Origin: CAVQWT01 sp963717705
Lineage (GTDB): Bacteria; Pseudomonadota; Gammaproteobacteria; Burkholderiales; Casimicrobiaceae
Assembly (NCBI GenBank): GCA_963717705.1
Contig: CAVQWT010000003.1
Coordinates: forward strand, 186,001-250,000
Reading direction: 5' to 3'
DNA length: 64,000 bases
How positions within the stretch are numbered: position 1 is the first letter of the stretch; every line of letters starts with the position of its first letter. The position numbers and the translations under genes are program-made. A model generated the notes under the pieces. The model was not told where the DNA came from. It made no database searches and saw nothing but the letters and a program-made list of their open reading frames with translations. Below, piece by piece: positions 1-8,791 of this stretch.

Positions 1-92
1 ATCCCGCCCGGGGCCTCCATGCCGCCGACTGACTGCCGACTGTTACACTTTCCCGCCTTGGCGCCCGCTCGTCTATCGGAATTCCGCAGGGC

Positions 93-1097
93 ATGACCGT
101 GAAGCGTCCTCCGCTTTTCAGCGCACGGCCTGCCGTCACGGTGGTCGAGATCAGCGACCCCACGGCGGCCGGCGCTGGCATCGAGCTCATCGAGCAGGAT
201 GCGGTGCAGCTTCAGCCGATGTCACTTCGGGCGCGCCGGGTGATCGTGCGTCTCGGGGCGTCGGCGGTCGTGTTCTACTCGACCAATCGCCGGGTGCGGA
301 CGCGCACGAGCGCCCGCGGGGGCCTCCTCGCCTACGTCACGTTCGGACCGAAGTCGAACGGGACCGTGAACGGCTTTCCGATGACCTCGGGCTTGATGCT
401 TGCGGCAGCGCCTGACGCGCAGGCCAGTTTCGTTGCCGACGCCGGCTACGAGAGCATTACGCTTCTTCTTCCACCAGAGGAAATCTGCGCGCACCTCACG
501 GCCCGGCAGCGCGAAGGCGAATTTCAGGTGCCGCGCGGCGTGGAGATGCTGCAGGTAGACGGCGATGACGTTCGGCGGCTGTTCGAATGGGGCAAGCGAC
601 TGGTGGATACCGCCGCGCGCCAACCGGCACTGTTCAATGAACGGGAGACGGAACGGATCGCCGCCCACGTCGAACTGTTCGAACTCCTGCTGGCAATCCT
701 TGGCCGGACACACGACTTTGAACCCAGCCGCAGCGACCGGGCCCGGCAGGCGCAGGGTCTTATCGTCAAGATGGTCGAGGAGTTTGCGTTGTCCCGGGCC
801 GATGATCACCTTTACGTGAGCGACCTGTGCAAGGTCGCCGGAGTGAGTGAGCGCTCCCTGGAGTACGCGTTCAAGGAAGTCATGGGATTGACGCCGGTGA
901 CCTACCTGATCCGGCTGAGGTTGCACCGCGTGCGCCGGGCGCTCCTGGCAGCGACTCAGGGATCAACTACGGTGTCGACCGAGGCGCTCAACTGGGGCTT
1001 CTGGCACTTCGGTGAATTCTCGAGGGCGTACAAGGACTGTTTCGGCGAGCTGCCGTCGGACACGCTGCGGCGAAAGCCGGACGAGCTGCGGGGGTAG
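93..1097 (+). CDS. AraC-family transcriptional regulator
   Basis: Predicted 334-residue DNA-binding regulator. The N-terminal two thirds resemble the AraC-binding-like sensory fold. The C-terminal ~100 residues carry the two helix-turn-helix units of AraC/XylS proteins: VSDLCKVAGVSERSLEYAFK is the first helix pair, followed by the family-typical GLTPVTYLIRLRLHRVRRALL stretch and a second unit ending near FGEFSRAYKDCFGELPS. The ATG at 93 is the first in frame after an upstream gap. The gene stands alone ahead of a convergent DUF1499 gene, so context does not reveal its target or ligand. Family assignment is firm; role unknown. Confidence 0.85.
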   Translation: MTVKRPPLFSARPAVTVVEISDPTAAGAGIELIEQDAVQLQPMSLRARRVIVRLGASAVVFYSTNRRVRTRTSARGGLLAYVTFGPKSNGTVNGFPMTSGLMLAAAPDAQASFVADAGYESITLLLPPEEICAHLTARQREGEFQVPRGVEMLQVDGDDVRRLFEWGKRLVDTAARQPALFNERETERIAAHVELFELLLAILGRTHDFEPSRSDRARQAQGLIVKMVEEFALSRADDHLYVSDLCKVAGVSERSLEYAFKEVMGLTPVTYLIRLRLHRVRRALLAATQGSTTVSTEALNWGFWHFGEFSRAYKDCFGELPSDTLRRKPDELRG

Positions 1098-1190
1098 GCC
1101 GCGGCGACTGCGCTGCTCCGACGCGGCAAAGACGCGGCCACCGCCCTGCGGCGCAACGCTGTCGCGGACGGCCACCGACAGTCGGCCAAA

Positions 1191-1973
1191 CTACGATCCT
1201 GCGTGGATTGCGGAGAGCTGCTGCAGGAACGACCGGATGCGCTTCGCGTTGGTGCCGAAATCGCTGCCGCCCACGCGCGAGAGCGAGCGCACGTCCACGC
1301 GGCTGCCGCCGCCGCTCGCCGTCACGCGGATGACGACGTCGTCCCTGAAGCCGAACAGCAACGTCGTGTCGGTCGCCTCGATCCGCAGATCGGCGGGCGC
1401 CACCGCGACGACGTCCCACCCCATCGCGCGCGCCGCGCGCTCGGCCAGCAGCAGCGCCTTTGCGGGCGGCACGTCGAGCTGCAACGGGACGAGATCCGGG
1501 TAGCCGCGTTTCTGCTGCGCAGCAGTCTCCGCGCTGTAGTCGGTCGAATTCCTGGCGTCCTTGCGCAAGGGCAGGACCGCGACGAAGCGCGGCGGGTCGT
1601 CGGTGTCGGTGCTGACGTCATGGATGCGCGGCAATCGGTCCGCCTGCCACCATAGCCAGAGCGGCGGGCCTGCGACCGCCAGGCTGAGGACCAGTCCGGT
1701 CAATGCGGTGGCCCATGCCAGCCGCGCGCCGGTTGCGCGGGCCGCGATCGCCGCGACGACGCTGACGGCGAGCGCCGCGAGTGCGACGGTGGCGGACCAG
1801 CGGACGATCTGGATGCCCGGTCCGAGCGCCCACCAGCCCAGCCGATAGCCCGGACCGGCGAGCAGCGCGGCGACGCCGCACGCCGCGGCGAGCCCGAGGC
1901 CGGCCCCGGCCAGCACGGCCGCGAGGCGCTTGCCCCTGCGGCGACCTGCATCGGATGTGCTGTCGGTGGTCAT
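1191..1973 (-). CDS. DUF1499-domain membrane protein
   Basis: About 260 residues. Three hydrophobic segments near the N-terminus (roughly residues 15-40, 55-80 and 85-110) are followed by a soluble domain. The soluble domain begins IHDVSTDTDDPP and ends SRVGGSDFGTNAKRIRSFL, both hallmarks of DUF1499 proteins, whose function is unknown. The chosen ATG at 1973 gives a basic N-terminus (RRRGKR) just before the first membrane segment. Upstream in-frame starts would add an unlikely arginine-rich leader. It is convergent with the AraC gene and divergent from the peptide transporter. No operon partner is visible. Confidence 0.75.
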   Translation of the reverse strand: MTTDSTSDAGRRRGKRLAAVLAGAGLGLAAACGVAALLAGPGYRLGWWALGPGIQIVRWSATVALAALAVSVVAAIAARATGARLAWATALTGLVLSLAVAGPPLWLWWQADRLPRIHDVSTDTDDPPRFVAVLPLRKDARNSTDYSAETAAQQKRGYPDLVPLQLDVPPAKALLLAERAARAMGWDVVAVAPADLRIEATDTTLLFGFRDDVVIRVTASGGGSRVDVRSLSRVGGSDFGTNAKRIRSFLQQLSAIHAGS

Positions 1974-2152
1974 TGCGGCTCCGGTCCAAATTGCTCGGCG
2001 GGCTGCGATCGATGCGTCCGATCGCTTCTCCGCCCGAACGCGCTGGCCCGCCATCCTACGCTCCGACCCTGCGGATTTGTGGTTCAATTACCCGGTCCGC
2101 ACGACCGTCGGCGTTCCCTTCGCCCCGCCGGCCCGGGCCGCCCCGTCCGCGC

Positions 2153-3163
2153 ATGCTCCGCTACATCCTCACCCGCATCGGCCTCGTCGTCCCCACGTTC
2201 ATCGGGATGACGCTGCTCGCGTTCTTCCTGATCCGGCTGGTCCCCGGCGACCCGATCGAGACGATGGCCGGCGAGCGCGGCATCGACGCCGCGCGCCACG
2301 CGGCGCTGCTCAAGGAATACGGGCTCGACCGGCCGGTGCTGGTCCAGTACGGCATCTACATCGGCCGCGTGCTGCACGGCGACCTCGGCAAGTCGATGAT
2401 CACGCAGGAGCCGGTGCTGCGCGAGTTCGCGGCCCTGTTCCCGGCCACGATCGAGCTGGCGCTGTGCGCGATCGTGTTCGCGCTGGTGCTGGGCATCCCC
2501 GCCGGGATCATCGCCGCGGTGCGCCGCAACTCGATCTTCGACCACGGCGTGATGGGCGTGTCGCTGACCGGCTATTCGATGCCGATCTTCTGGTGGGGCC
2601 TGCTGCTGATCCTGCTGTTCTCGGTGCAGCTCGGGTGGACTCCCGTTTCCGGGCGCATCTCGGTCAAGTATTTCATCGAGCCCGTGACCGGCTTCCTGAC
2701 CATCGACACGCTGCTGTCCGGCGAGAAGGGTGCGTTCAGGTCGGCGGTTTCGCACCTGATCCTGCCGACCATCGTGCTCGGCACGCAGCCGCTGGCGATC
2801 ATCGCGCGGATGACGCGCTCGGCGATGCTCGAGGTGCTGGGCGAGGACTACATCCGCACCGCGCGGGCGAAGGGCCTGTCGAAGTTCCGCGTCGTCGCGC
2901 TGCACGCGCTGCGCAACGCGCTGATCCCGGTGATCACGGTGATCGGCCTGCAGGTCGGCGTGCTGTTCACCGGCGCGATCCTGACCGAGACCATCTTCTC
3001 GTGGCCCGGCGTCGGCAAGTGGCTGATCGAGGCGATCAACCGCCGCGACTACCCGGTGCTGCAGGGCGGCGTGCTGCTGCTGGGGCTGGTGGTGATGACG
3101 GTCAACCTGCTGGTCGACGTCACCTACGGCATCATCAACCCGCGCATCCGGCGCGCATCATGA
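2153..3163 (+). CDS. dppB: Dipeptide ABC transporter permease DppB
   Basis: Inner-membrane permease of 336 residues, the usual length for DppB/OppB. It begins MLRYILTRIGLVVPTFIGMT, with the conserved first helix and the periplasmic LVPGDPIETMAGERG motif. The binding-protein-dependent transport signature, which contacts the ATPase, is seen at EDYIRTARAKGLSKFRV. Six membrane segments are apparent. It is the first gene of a five-gene dppBCDFA operon and its stop overlaps the dppC start by 4 bases (ATGA). With DppC it should form the channel through which peptides captured by DppA enter the cell. The ATG at 2153 is preferred because the family N-terminus starts there. Confidence 0.93.
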   Translation: MLRYILTRIGLVVPTFIGMTLLAFFLIRLVPGDPIETMAGERGIDAARHAALLKEYGLDRPVLVQYGIYIGRVLHGDLGKSMITQEPVLREFAALFPATIELALCAIVFALVLGIPAGIIAAVRRNSIFDHGVMGVSLTGYSMPIFWWGLLLILLFSVQLGWTPVSGRISVKYFIEPVTGFLTIDTLLSGEKGAFRSAVSHLILPTIVLGTQPLAIIARMTRSAMLEVLGEDYIRTARAKGLSKFRVVALHALRNALIPVITVIGLQVGVLFTGAILTETIFSWPGVGKWLIEAINRRDYPVLQGGVLLLGLVVMTVNLLVDVTYGIINPRIRRAS

Positions 3164-4083
3164 CCCCGGGCGCGACCACCGCACCGCCCGCACCGCCTGC
3201 ACCGCCCGCGACGGCCCCGGCGCCGCGCGGTCCGCTGCGCGAATTCTGGGGCTACTTCAGCGCCAACCACGGCGCGGTGGCGGGGCTGATCTTCGTCGTC
3301 GCCATCCTGCTCACGGCGGCGTTCGCCAACGTGCTGGCGCCGTACCCGCCCGACCTCACCAACAACGCGGTGTTCCTGAAGCCGCCCGCGTGGCAGGCCG
3401 GCGGCTCGTGGGCGTACCCGCTCGGCACCGACGCCATCGGCCGCGACATCCTCTCGCGGCTGATCCACGGCGCCCGGCTGTCGCTTCTGATCGGCATCGC
3501 CGTGGTGGCGCTCGCCATCGTCGTCGGCATCGCGCTTGGCCTGATCGCCGGGTTCGCGCGCGGGGTCGTCGAGATCGCGATCATGCGGCTGATGGACATC
3601 ATCCTGACGCTGCCCAGCCTGCTGCTGGCGATCGTCATCGTCGCGATTCTCGGCCCCGGGCTGATGAACGCGATGCTGGCCGTGGTGGTGGTGGTGCTGC
3701 CGCATTACGTGCGCATCACCCGCGCCGCGGTGATCACCGAGACGTCGAAGGACTACGTCACCGCCGCGCGCGCGAGCGGCGCCACGCAGCTGCGGCTGAT
3801 GTTCAGCGAGGTGCTGCCCAACTGCGCCGCGCCACTGATCGTGCAGGCGTCGCTGGGCGTTTCCACCGCCATCCTCGACGCCGCCGCTCTGGGCTTCCTG
3901 GGCCTGGGCGCGCAACCGCCCGCGTCCGAGTGGGGCACGATGCTGGCCGACGCCCGCGAGTTCGTGCTGCGCGCGTGGTGGGTGGTGACGTTTCCCGGGC
4001 TGATGATCCTGCTCACGGTGCTCGCGTTCAACCTGCTGGGCGACGGGCTGCGCGACGCGTTCGACCCGAAGCTGAAGCGATAG
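3160..4083 (+). CDS. dppC: Dipeptide ABC transporter permease DppC
   Basis: Second permease of the peptide importer, 307 residues. A short Pro/Ala-rich N-terminal tail (PPAPPAPPATAPAP) precedes the first membrane helix at about residue 40. The DppC/OppC landmark GTDAIGRDILSRLIHGARLSL and the ATPase-contact loop KDYVTAARASGATQLRLM are both present. It starts within the last codons of dppB (ATGA overlap), implying translational coupling, and is followed 5 bases later by dppD. Length and motifs match the family; the proline-rich tail is the only unusual element. Confidence 0.93.
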   Translation: MTPGATTAPPAPPAPPATAPAPRGPLREFWGYFSANHGAVAGLIFVVAILLTAAFANVLAPYPPDLTNNAVFLKPPAWQAGGSWAYPLGTDAIGRDILSRLIHGARLSLLIGIAVVALAIVVGIALGLIAGFARGVVEIAIMRLMDIILTLPSLLLAIVIVAILGPGLMNAMLAVVVVVLPHYVRITRAAVITETSKDYVTAARASGATQLRLMFSEVLPNCAAPLIVQASLGVSTAILDAAALGFLGLGAQPPASEWGTMLADAREFVLRAWWVVTFPGLMILLTVLAFNLLGDGLRDAFDPKLKR

Positions 4084-4088
4084 GCCCC

Positions 4089-5114
4089 ATGGCGCTGCTC
4101 GAGATCGAGGACCTGCACGTCGAATTCCCGTCGCAAGGCGGGGCGCTGCGCGCGGTCGAGGGCGTGAGCCTCTCGCTCGACGAGGGCGACGTGCTGGGCA
4201 TCGTCGGGGAGTCGGGGTCGGGCAAGAGCGTGGCCATGCTGGCCGTGATGGGACTGGTCGCCTTTCCCGGCCAGGTGCGGGCGCGGCGGCTGCGCTTTGC
4301 CGGGCACGACCTGCTGCAGCTTTCCGAGCGCGAACGGCGGAGCGTCGTCGGCAAGGACATCGCGATGATCTTCCAGGAGCCGACGACCAGCCTCAATCCC
4401 TGCTTCACCATCGGCTTCCAGCTGACCGAGACGCTGCGGCTGCACCTGGGCATGGACCGCGACGCGGCGCGCCGGCGCGCGGTCGAGCTGCTGGACCAGG
4501 TCGGCATTCCCGCCGCGGCGAGCCGCCTGTCCGACTTTCCGCACCAGCTTTCCGGCGGCATGAACCAGCGGGTGATGATCGCGATGGCGATCTCGTGCAA
4601 TCCGCGGCTGCTGATCGCCGACGAGCCGACGACGGCGCTGGACGTGACGATCCAGGCGCAGATCCTCGACCTGCTGCGCGACCTGCAGCGGGAGCGCGGC
4701 ATGGCGCTGGTGCTCGTCACGCACAACATGGGCGTCGTCGCCGAGATGGCGCGGCGGGTGGCGGTGATGTACGCCGGCCAGGTGATGGAGGAGCGCGGCG
4801 CGGAATCGCTGTTCGCCGCGCCCCGGCATCCGTACACCGCTGCGCTGATCGCGGCGATGCCCGAGCGCCACGTCGGCGGCACGCGGCTCACCACCATCCC
4901 CGGTGTCGTGCCGGGGCTCTACGACCGCCCGCAGGGCTGCCTGTTCGCGCCGCGTTGCGAGTTCGCCGCCGACGCCTGCGGGGCGCGGCCCGAGCTGCGG
5001 TCCTGGGCCGACGGCCTCGTCCGCTGCCACTTTCCGCTCGACGGCACGGAGCGCGCCGCGGGCAGCGATGCGGCGATGGCGCGCGACGGCCTCGGCGCCG
5101 GAGCGGCCGCATGA
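4089..5114 (+). CDS. dppD: Dipeptide ABC transporter ATP-binding protein DppD
   Basis: ATPase of 341 residues driving peptide uptake. It shows Walker A GESGSGKS, the ABC signature LSGGMNQRV, Walker B LLIADEPTTALD and the H-loop LVTHNMG. The C-terminal oligopeptide/dipeptide extension ends in the cysteine-bearing GCLFAPRCEFAADACG segment typical of DppD/OppD. It sits between dppC and dppF and overlaps dppF by 4 bases. It pairs with DppF to form the asymmetric ATPase dimer on the cytoplasmic face. Confidence 0.93.
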   Translation: MALLEIEDLHVEFPSQGGALRAVEGVSLSLDEGDVLGIVGESGSGKSVAMLAVMGLVAFPGQVRARRLRFAGHDLLQLSERERRSVVGKDIAMIFQEPTTSLNPCFTIGFQLTETLRLHLGMDRDAARRRAVELLDQVGIPAAASRLSDFPHQLSGGMNQRVMIAMAISCNPRLLIADEPTTALDVTIQAQILDLLRDLQRERGMALVLVTHNMGVVAEMARRVAVMYAGQVMEERGAESLFAAPRHPYTAALIAAMPERHVGGTRLTTIPGVVPGLYDRPQGCLFAPRCEFAADACGARPELRSWADGLVRCHFPLDGTERAAGSDAAMARDGLGAGAAA

Positions 5115-6226
5115 GCGTGGCGGGGACCTCGCACGGCGCGACCGACGCCCCAGCCGCGGGCGGCGCTGCTGTGGCGGGCGCGGGCACCGGCACCGGATCG
5201 GCCACCCCCGCCGTCGTCGCGCGCGACCTCACCCGCGTCTATGAAGTGCGCCGCGGCATGTTCCGCCAGCCTGCCCGGCTGCAGGCGGTGGGCGGCATCA
5301 CGTTCGCGATCGACGCCGGACGCACGCTCGCGGTGGTCGGCGAATCGGGCTGCGGCAAGTCCACGCTGGCGCGCGTCGTGGCGATGATCGAGCCGCCTTC
5401 CGCCGGCGAATTGTCGCTGGGCGGCGTCGACGCGGTGCGCGCGACCGCGACCGAGCGGCGCAAGCTGCGCAAGACCGCGCAGATGGTGTTCCAGAACCCC
5501 TACGGCTCGCTCAATCCGCGCAAGAAGATCGGCGCCATCCTCGAGGCGCCGCTCGAGATCAACACCGACCTCGGCCCCGCCGCGCGGAGCGAGCGGGCGC
5601 GGGCGATGCTGGCCAAGGTCGGACTGCGGCCCGAGCACTACCAGCGCTACCCGCACATGTTCTCGGGCGGGCAGCGCCAGCGCATCGCCATCGCCCGCGC
5701 GCTGATGCTGGAGCCCGCGCTGGTCATCGCCGACGAGCCGGTCTCGGCGCTCGACGTGTCGGTGCAGGCGCAGGTGCTGAACCTGATGGCGGACCTGCAG
5801 CGCGACATGGGGCTCGCGTACCTGTTCATCTCGCACGACCTCGCCGTCGTGCGCTACCTCGCGCACGAGGTGCTGGTGATGTACCTCGGCCTGGCGCTGG
5901 AGCAGGGCGCCAAGGAACGCATCTTCGCGCGGCCGCTGCATCCGTACACGCAGGCGCTGCTGGCGTCGACGCCCGGCCTCGCCGGGACGCCGCGCCTGCA
6001 GCGCGTGGTGCTGACGGGCGAGTTGCCGTCGCCGCTGGATCCGCCGCAGGGGTGCGTGTTCTCCACCCGCTGCCCGCACGCGATCGCCCGCTGCCGCGAC
6101 GAGCGCCCCCCGCCGCGCCCGCTCGACGGGCGGCTCGTCGCCTGCCACCTCGCTGAAAACTTTCTCGAATCCGGTCATACTGTTGGCCGCAATCCCGAGC
6201 TGCGGCCGTCGCAGCCGTCCCTCTAG
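5111..6226 (+). CDS. dppF: Dipeptide ABC transporter ATP-binding protein DppF
   Basis: Second ATPase of the importer, 371 residues. Walker A is GESGCGKS, the signature FSGGQRQRI, and Walker B VIADEPVSALD. The C-terminal cysteine-containing extension (GCVFSTRCPHAIARC) matches DppF/OppF. An Ala/Gly-rich stretch of about 35 residues precedes the ABC domain and may be disordered. The start overlaps dppD by ATGA. The dppA gene follows after only 9 bases with a GGAG Shine-Dalgarno sequence, so the five genes form one transcription unit. Confidence 0.92.
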   Translation: MSVAGTSHGATDAPAAGGAAVAGAGTGTGSATPAVVARDLTRVYEVRRGMFRQPARLQAVGGITFAIDAGRTLAVVGESGCGKSTLARVVAMIEPPSAGELSLGGVDAVRATATERRKLRKTAQMVFQNPYGSLNPRKKIGAILEAPLEINTDLGPAARSERARAMLAKVGLRPEHYQRYPHMFSGGQRQRIAIARALMLEPALVIADEPVSALDVSVQAQVLNLMADLQRDMGLAYLFISHDLAVVRYLAHEVLVMYLGLALEQGAKERIFARPLHPYTQALLASTPGLAGTPRLQRVVLTGELPSPLDPPQGCVFSTRCPHAIARCRDERPPPRPLDGRLVACHLAENFLESGHTVGRNPELRPSQPSL

Positions 6227-6235
6227 GAGTCCCCC

Positions 6236-7867
6236 ATGACGAAATCCAAGCCGACCCCCCGTTGGCCCCAGGGCGCACGCAGCGCGCTGATCGCGGCGCT
6301 CGCCGTGCCGGCGCTGCTGGTCGCCGCCGGCGCCTCCGCCAAGACGCTGGTCTTCTGCTCCGAAGGCAGCCCCGAGAACTTCTACCCCGCCGTGAACACC
6401 ACCGGCACCTCGTTCGACGCGAACAGCCAGATCTACAGCCGCATAGTCGACTTCGAGCGCGGCGGCACGGCCGTCGTGCCGGGCCTCGCCGAGCGCTGGG
6501 AGATCTCGCCGGACGGCAAGGTCTACACGTTCCACCTGCGCAAGGGCGTCAAGTGGCACAACCACCGCGCGTACAAGCCGACGCGCGACTTCAACGCCGA
6601 CGACATGATCTTCGCGCTCGAGCGGCAGTGGAAGGAGAGCAACCCGTACTTCAAGGTGACGAGCTCCAACCACTCGTACTTCAACGACATGGGCATGGCC
6701 AAGCTGATCAAGTCGGTCGACCGCGTCGACGACTACACGGTGAGGATCACGCTCGAGAAGGCCGAGGCGCCGTTCCTGTCGAACCTCGCGATGGAATACG
6801 CCGGCGTGCAGTCGAAGGAGTACGCCGACGCGATGCTGAAGGCCGGCACGCCGGAGAAGATCGACCAGGAGCCCGTCGGCACCGGCCCCTTCTACCTCGT
6901 CCAGTACCAGAAGGACGCGCAGATCCGCTACAAGGCGTTCCCGCAGTTCTGGGGCGGCAAGGCCAAGATCGACGACCTCGTGTTCTCGATCACGCCGGAC
7001 GCCTCGGTGCGCTGGGCCAAGCTGCAGAAGGGCGAATGCCACGTGATGCCGTATCCGAACCCGGCCGACCTCGACGCGATCCGTAAGGATCCGAACGTGC
7101 AGGTGCTGGAGCAGCCGGGCCTCAACGTCGGCTACCTCGCCTACAACACCACCAAGAAGCCATTCGACGACGTGCGCGTGCGCAAGGCGCTCAACATGGC
7201 GATCAACAAGAAGGCGATCATCGACGCCGTGTACCTGACCACGGGCGTGGCGGCGAAGAATCCGATCCCGCCGACGCAGTGGTCGTACAACGACGCGATC
7301 AAGGACGACCCCTTCGACCCGGTCGCGGCGAAGAAGCTGCTGGCCGAGGCCGGCTATCCGAACGGCTTCACGACCGACCTGTGGGCGATGCCGGTGCAGC
7401 GGCCGTACAACCCGAACGCGCGGCGCATCGCCGAGCTGATGCAGGCCGACCTCGCCAAGGTGGGCGTCACCGCCGAGATCAAGAGCTTCGAGTGGGGCGA
7501 GTACCGCAAGCGCATGCAGGCGGGCGAGCACCAGATGGGCATGCTGGGCTGGACCGGCGACAACGGCGATCCCGACAACTTCCTGAACACGCTGCTCGGC
7601 TGCGATTCGGCGAAGTCCAACGGCAGCAACGTCGCCAAGTTCTGCTACCAGCCGTTCGAGGAGCTGATCTCGAAGGCGAAGACGACGGCCGGCCAGGCGC
7701 AGCGCGCCGACCTCTACCAGAAGGCGCAGGTGGTTTTCAAGGAGCAGGCGCCGTGGTTCACGATCGCGCACGCCGTGCAGCTGAAGCCGGTGCGCAAGGA
7801 GGTCGTCGACTTCAAGCTCTCGCCGTTCGGCCGCCACACCTTCTACGGCGTCGACATCAAGGAGTAG
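6236..7867 (+). CDS. dppA: Periplasmic dipeptide-binding protein DppA
   Basis: Solute-binding protein of 543 residues (SBP family 5). A signal peptide with a twin-Ala region ends near GASA, after which the mature protein begins KTLVFCSEGSPENFYP, closely matching E. coli DppA. Further family motifs are PGLAERWEISPDGKVYTFHLRKGVKWH and PVGTGPFYL. It captures peptides in the periplasm for DppBCDF. It is the last gene of the operon, with a strong intrinsic terminator about 28 bases after its stop codon. Having the binding protein last is less common than having it first, but occurs. Exact substrate (dipeptides, delta-aminolevulinate or heme-like ligands) is inferred only from family. Confidence 0.93.
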   Translation: MTKSKPTPRWPQGARSALIAALAVPALLVAAGASAKTLVFCSEGSPENFYPAVNTTGTSFDANSQIYSRIVDFERGGTAVVPGLAERWEISPDGKVYTFHLRKGVKWHNHRAYKPTRDFNADDMIFALERQWKESNPYFKVTSSNHSYFNDMGMAKLIKSVDRVDDYTVRITLEKAEAPFLSNLAMEYAGVQSKEYADAMLKAGTPEKIDQEPVGTGPFYLVQYQKDAQIRYKAFPQFWGGKAKIDDLVFSITPDASVRWAKLQKGECHVMPYPNPADLDAIRKDPNVQVLEQPGLNVGYLAYNTTKKPFDDVRVRKALNMAINKKAIIDAVYLTTGVAAKNPIPPTQWSYNDAIKDDPFDPVAAKKLLAEAGYPNGFTTDLWAMPVQRPYNPNARRIAELMQADLAKVGVTAEIKSFEWGEYRKRMQAGEHQMGMLGWTGDNGDPDNFLNTLLGCDSAKSNGSNVAKFCYQPFEELISKAKTTAGQAQRADLYQKAQVVFKEQAPWFTIAHAVQLKPVRKEVVDFKLSPFGRHTFYGVDIKE

Positions 7868-7895
7868 CCCTCCCCGCCGACGCGGTGCGTCACGA

Positions 7896-7929
7896 CCCCG
7901 CGCGCCTTTCCGGGCGCGCGGGGTTTTTT
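7896..7929 (+). terminator. Intrinsic terminator of the dpp operon
   Basis: An 11-bp perfect GC stem (7896-7906 paired with 7913-7923) with a 6-base loop is followed directly by six T residues (7924-7929). It sits just after dppA and before the convergent thiM gene. The T-tract lies only on the plus side, so it should stop dpp transcription and not thiM transcription. Confidence 0.9.
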
Positions 7930-7942
7930 CATCGCCGTCGCG

Positions 7943-8791
7943 CTACGCCGAAGCGTCGATCCGCAGCCGGCGGTCGAGTTCGGCGAAGTCGAGCCGATGC
8001 AGCGCGTCGAGAAAGCTCGCCGCCATCGTGCCGGGTCCGAGCGACGCGGCAAACGCCATCTCTCCGGCGACGCCCATCACCGCCATGGCGTCGACGGCGG
8101 CACGCAGCGCGTCCGGCTGCACCGCGCAGAACGCGCCGCACAGCGCGGACGACGTGCAGCCCATGCCGGTGATCCGCGCCATCAGCGGCACGCCGTTGCG
8201 GACGCGGACCTCGCGGGTGGCGTCGAGGCAATGGTCGACCGCCCCGCTGACGACCACCGCGCAGCCGTAGCGGACCGCGAGGCCGCGCGCCGCGTCGCGC
8301 GCCGCCTCCGCCGGGTGCGTGCTGTCGACCCCTTTGGTCGCGCCTGCGGCCCCCGCCAGCGCGAGGATTTCCGACGCGTTCGCGCGCAGGATCGTGACCC
8401 CGCCGGATGCGAGCAGCCGCAACGCCGTCCCGGTGCGCAGCCGGCTCGCGCCCGCGCCGACCGGATCGAGCACCGTCGGCAGCGCGCGCTTCCGGGCCGC
8501 GGCCAGCGCGTGCTCCATCGCCGCGATCCACGCCGGGTCGAGCGTGCCGATGTTGAGCACGAGAGCGCCGGCAAGCTGCAGCAGCTCGTCGAGCTCCGCC
8601 TCCGCGTGCGCCATGATCGGCGACGCGCCGACGGCCAGCAGCGCGTTGGCCGTCTGCTGCATCACGACGAAATTGGTGACGTTGTGCACCAGCGGCGCCC
8701 GCTCCCGGACGGCCAGCAGGTCCGCGGCGATGGCGGCGGCGCCGAAGCGCGCGTCGCCCGTGGCGGGCGTGAATTCGGCGGGCGGGTTCAT
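7943..8791 (-). CDS. thiM: Hydroxyethylthiazole kinase ThiM
   Basis: Thiamine salvage kinase of 282 residues that phosphorylates 4-methyl-5-(2-hydroxyethyl)thiazole. Family motifs are NVTNFVVMQQTANALLAVGASPIMAHA near the start, LDPVGAGASRLRT, LRANASEI and the active-site anion hole ITGMGCTSSAL with its conserved cysteine. It overlaps the upstream acyl-CoA dehydrogenase gene by 4 bases (ATGA), an unrelated function, so the pairing looks like co-transcription without pathway linkage. No TPP riboswitch was seen in front of the pair. Confidence 0.9.
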   Translation of the reverse strand: MNPPAEFTPATGDARFGAAAIAADLLAVRERAPLVHNVTNFVVMQQTANALLAVGASPIMAHAEAELDELLQLAGALVLNIGTLDPAWIAAMEHALAAARKRALPTVLDPVGAGASRLRTGTALRLLASGGVTILRANASEILALAGAAGATKGVDSTHPAEAARDAARGLAVRYGCAVVVSGAVDHCLDATREVRVRNGVPLMARITGMGCTSSALCGAFCAVQPDALRAAVDAMAVMGVAGEMAFAASLGPGTMAASFLDALHRLDFAELDRRLRIDASA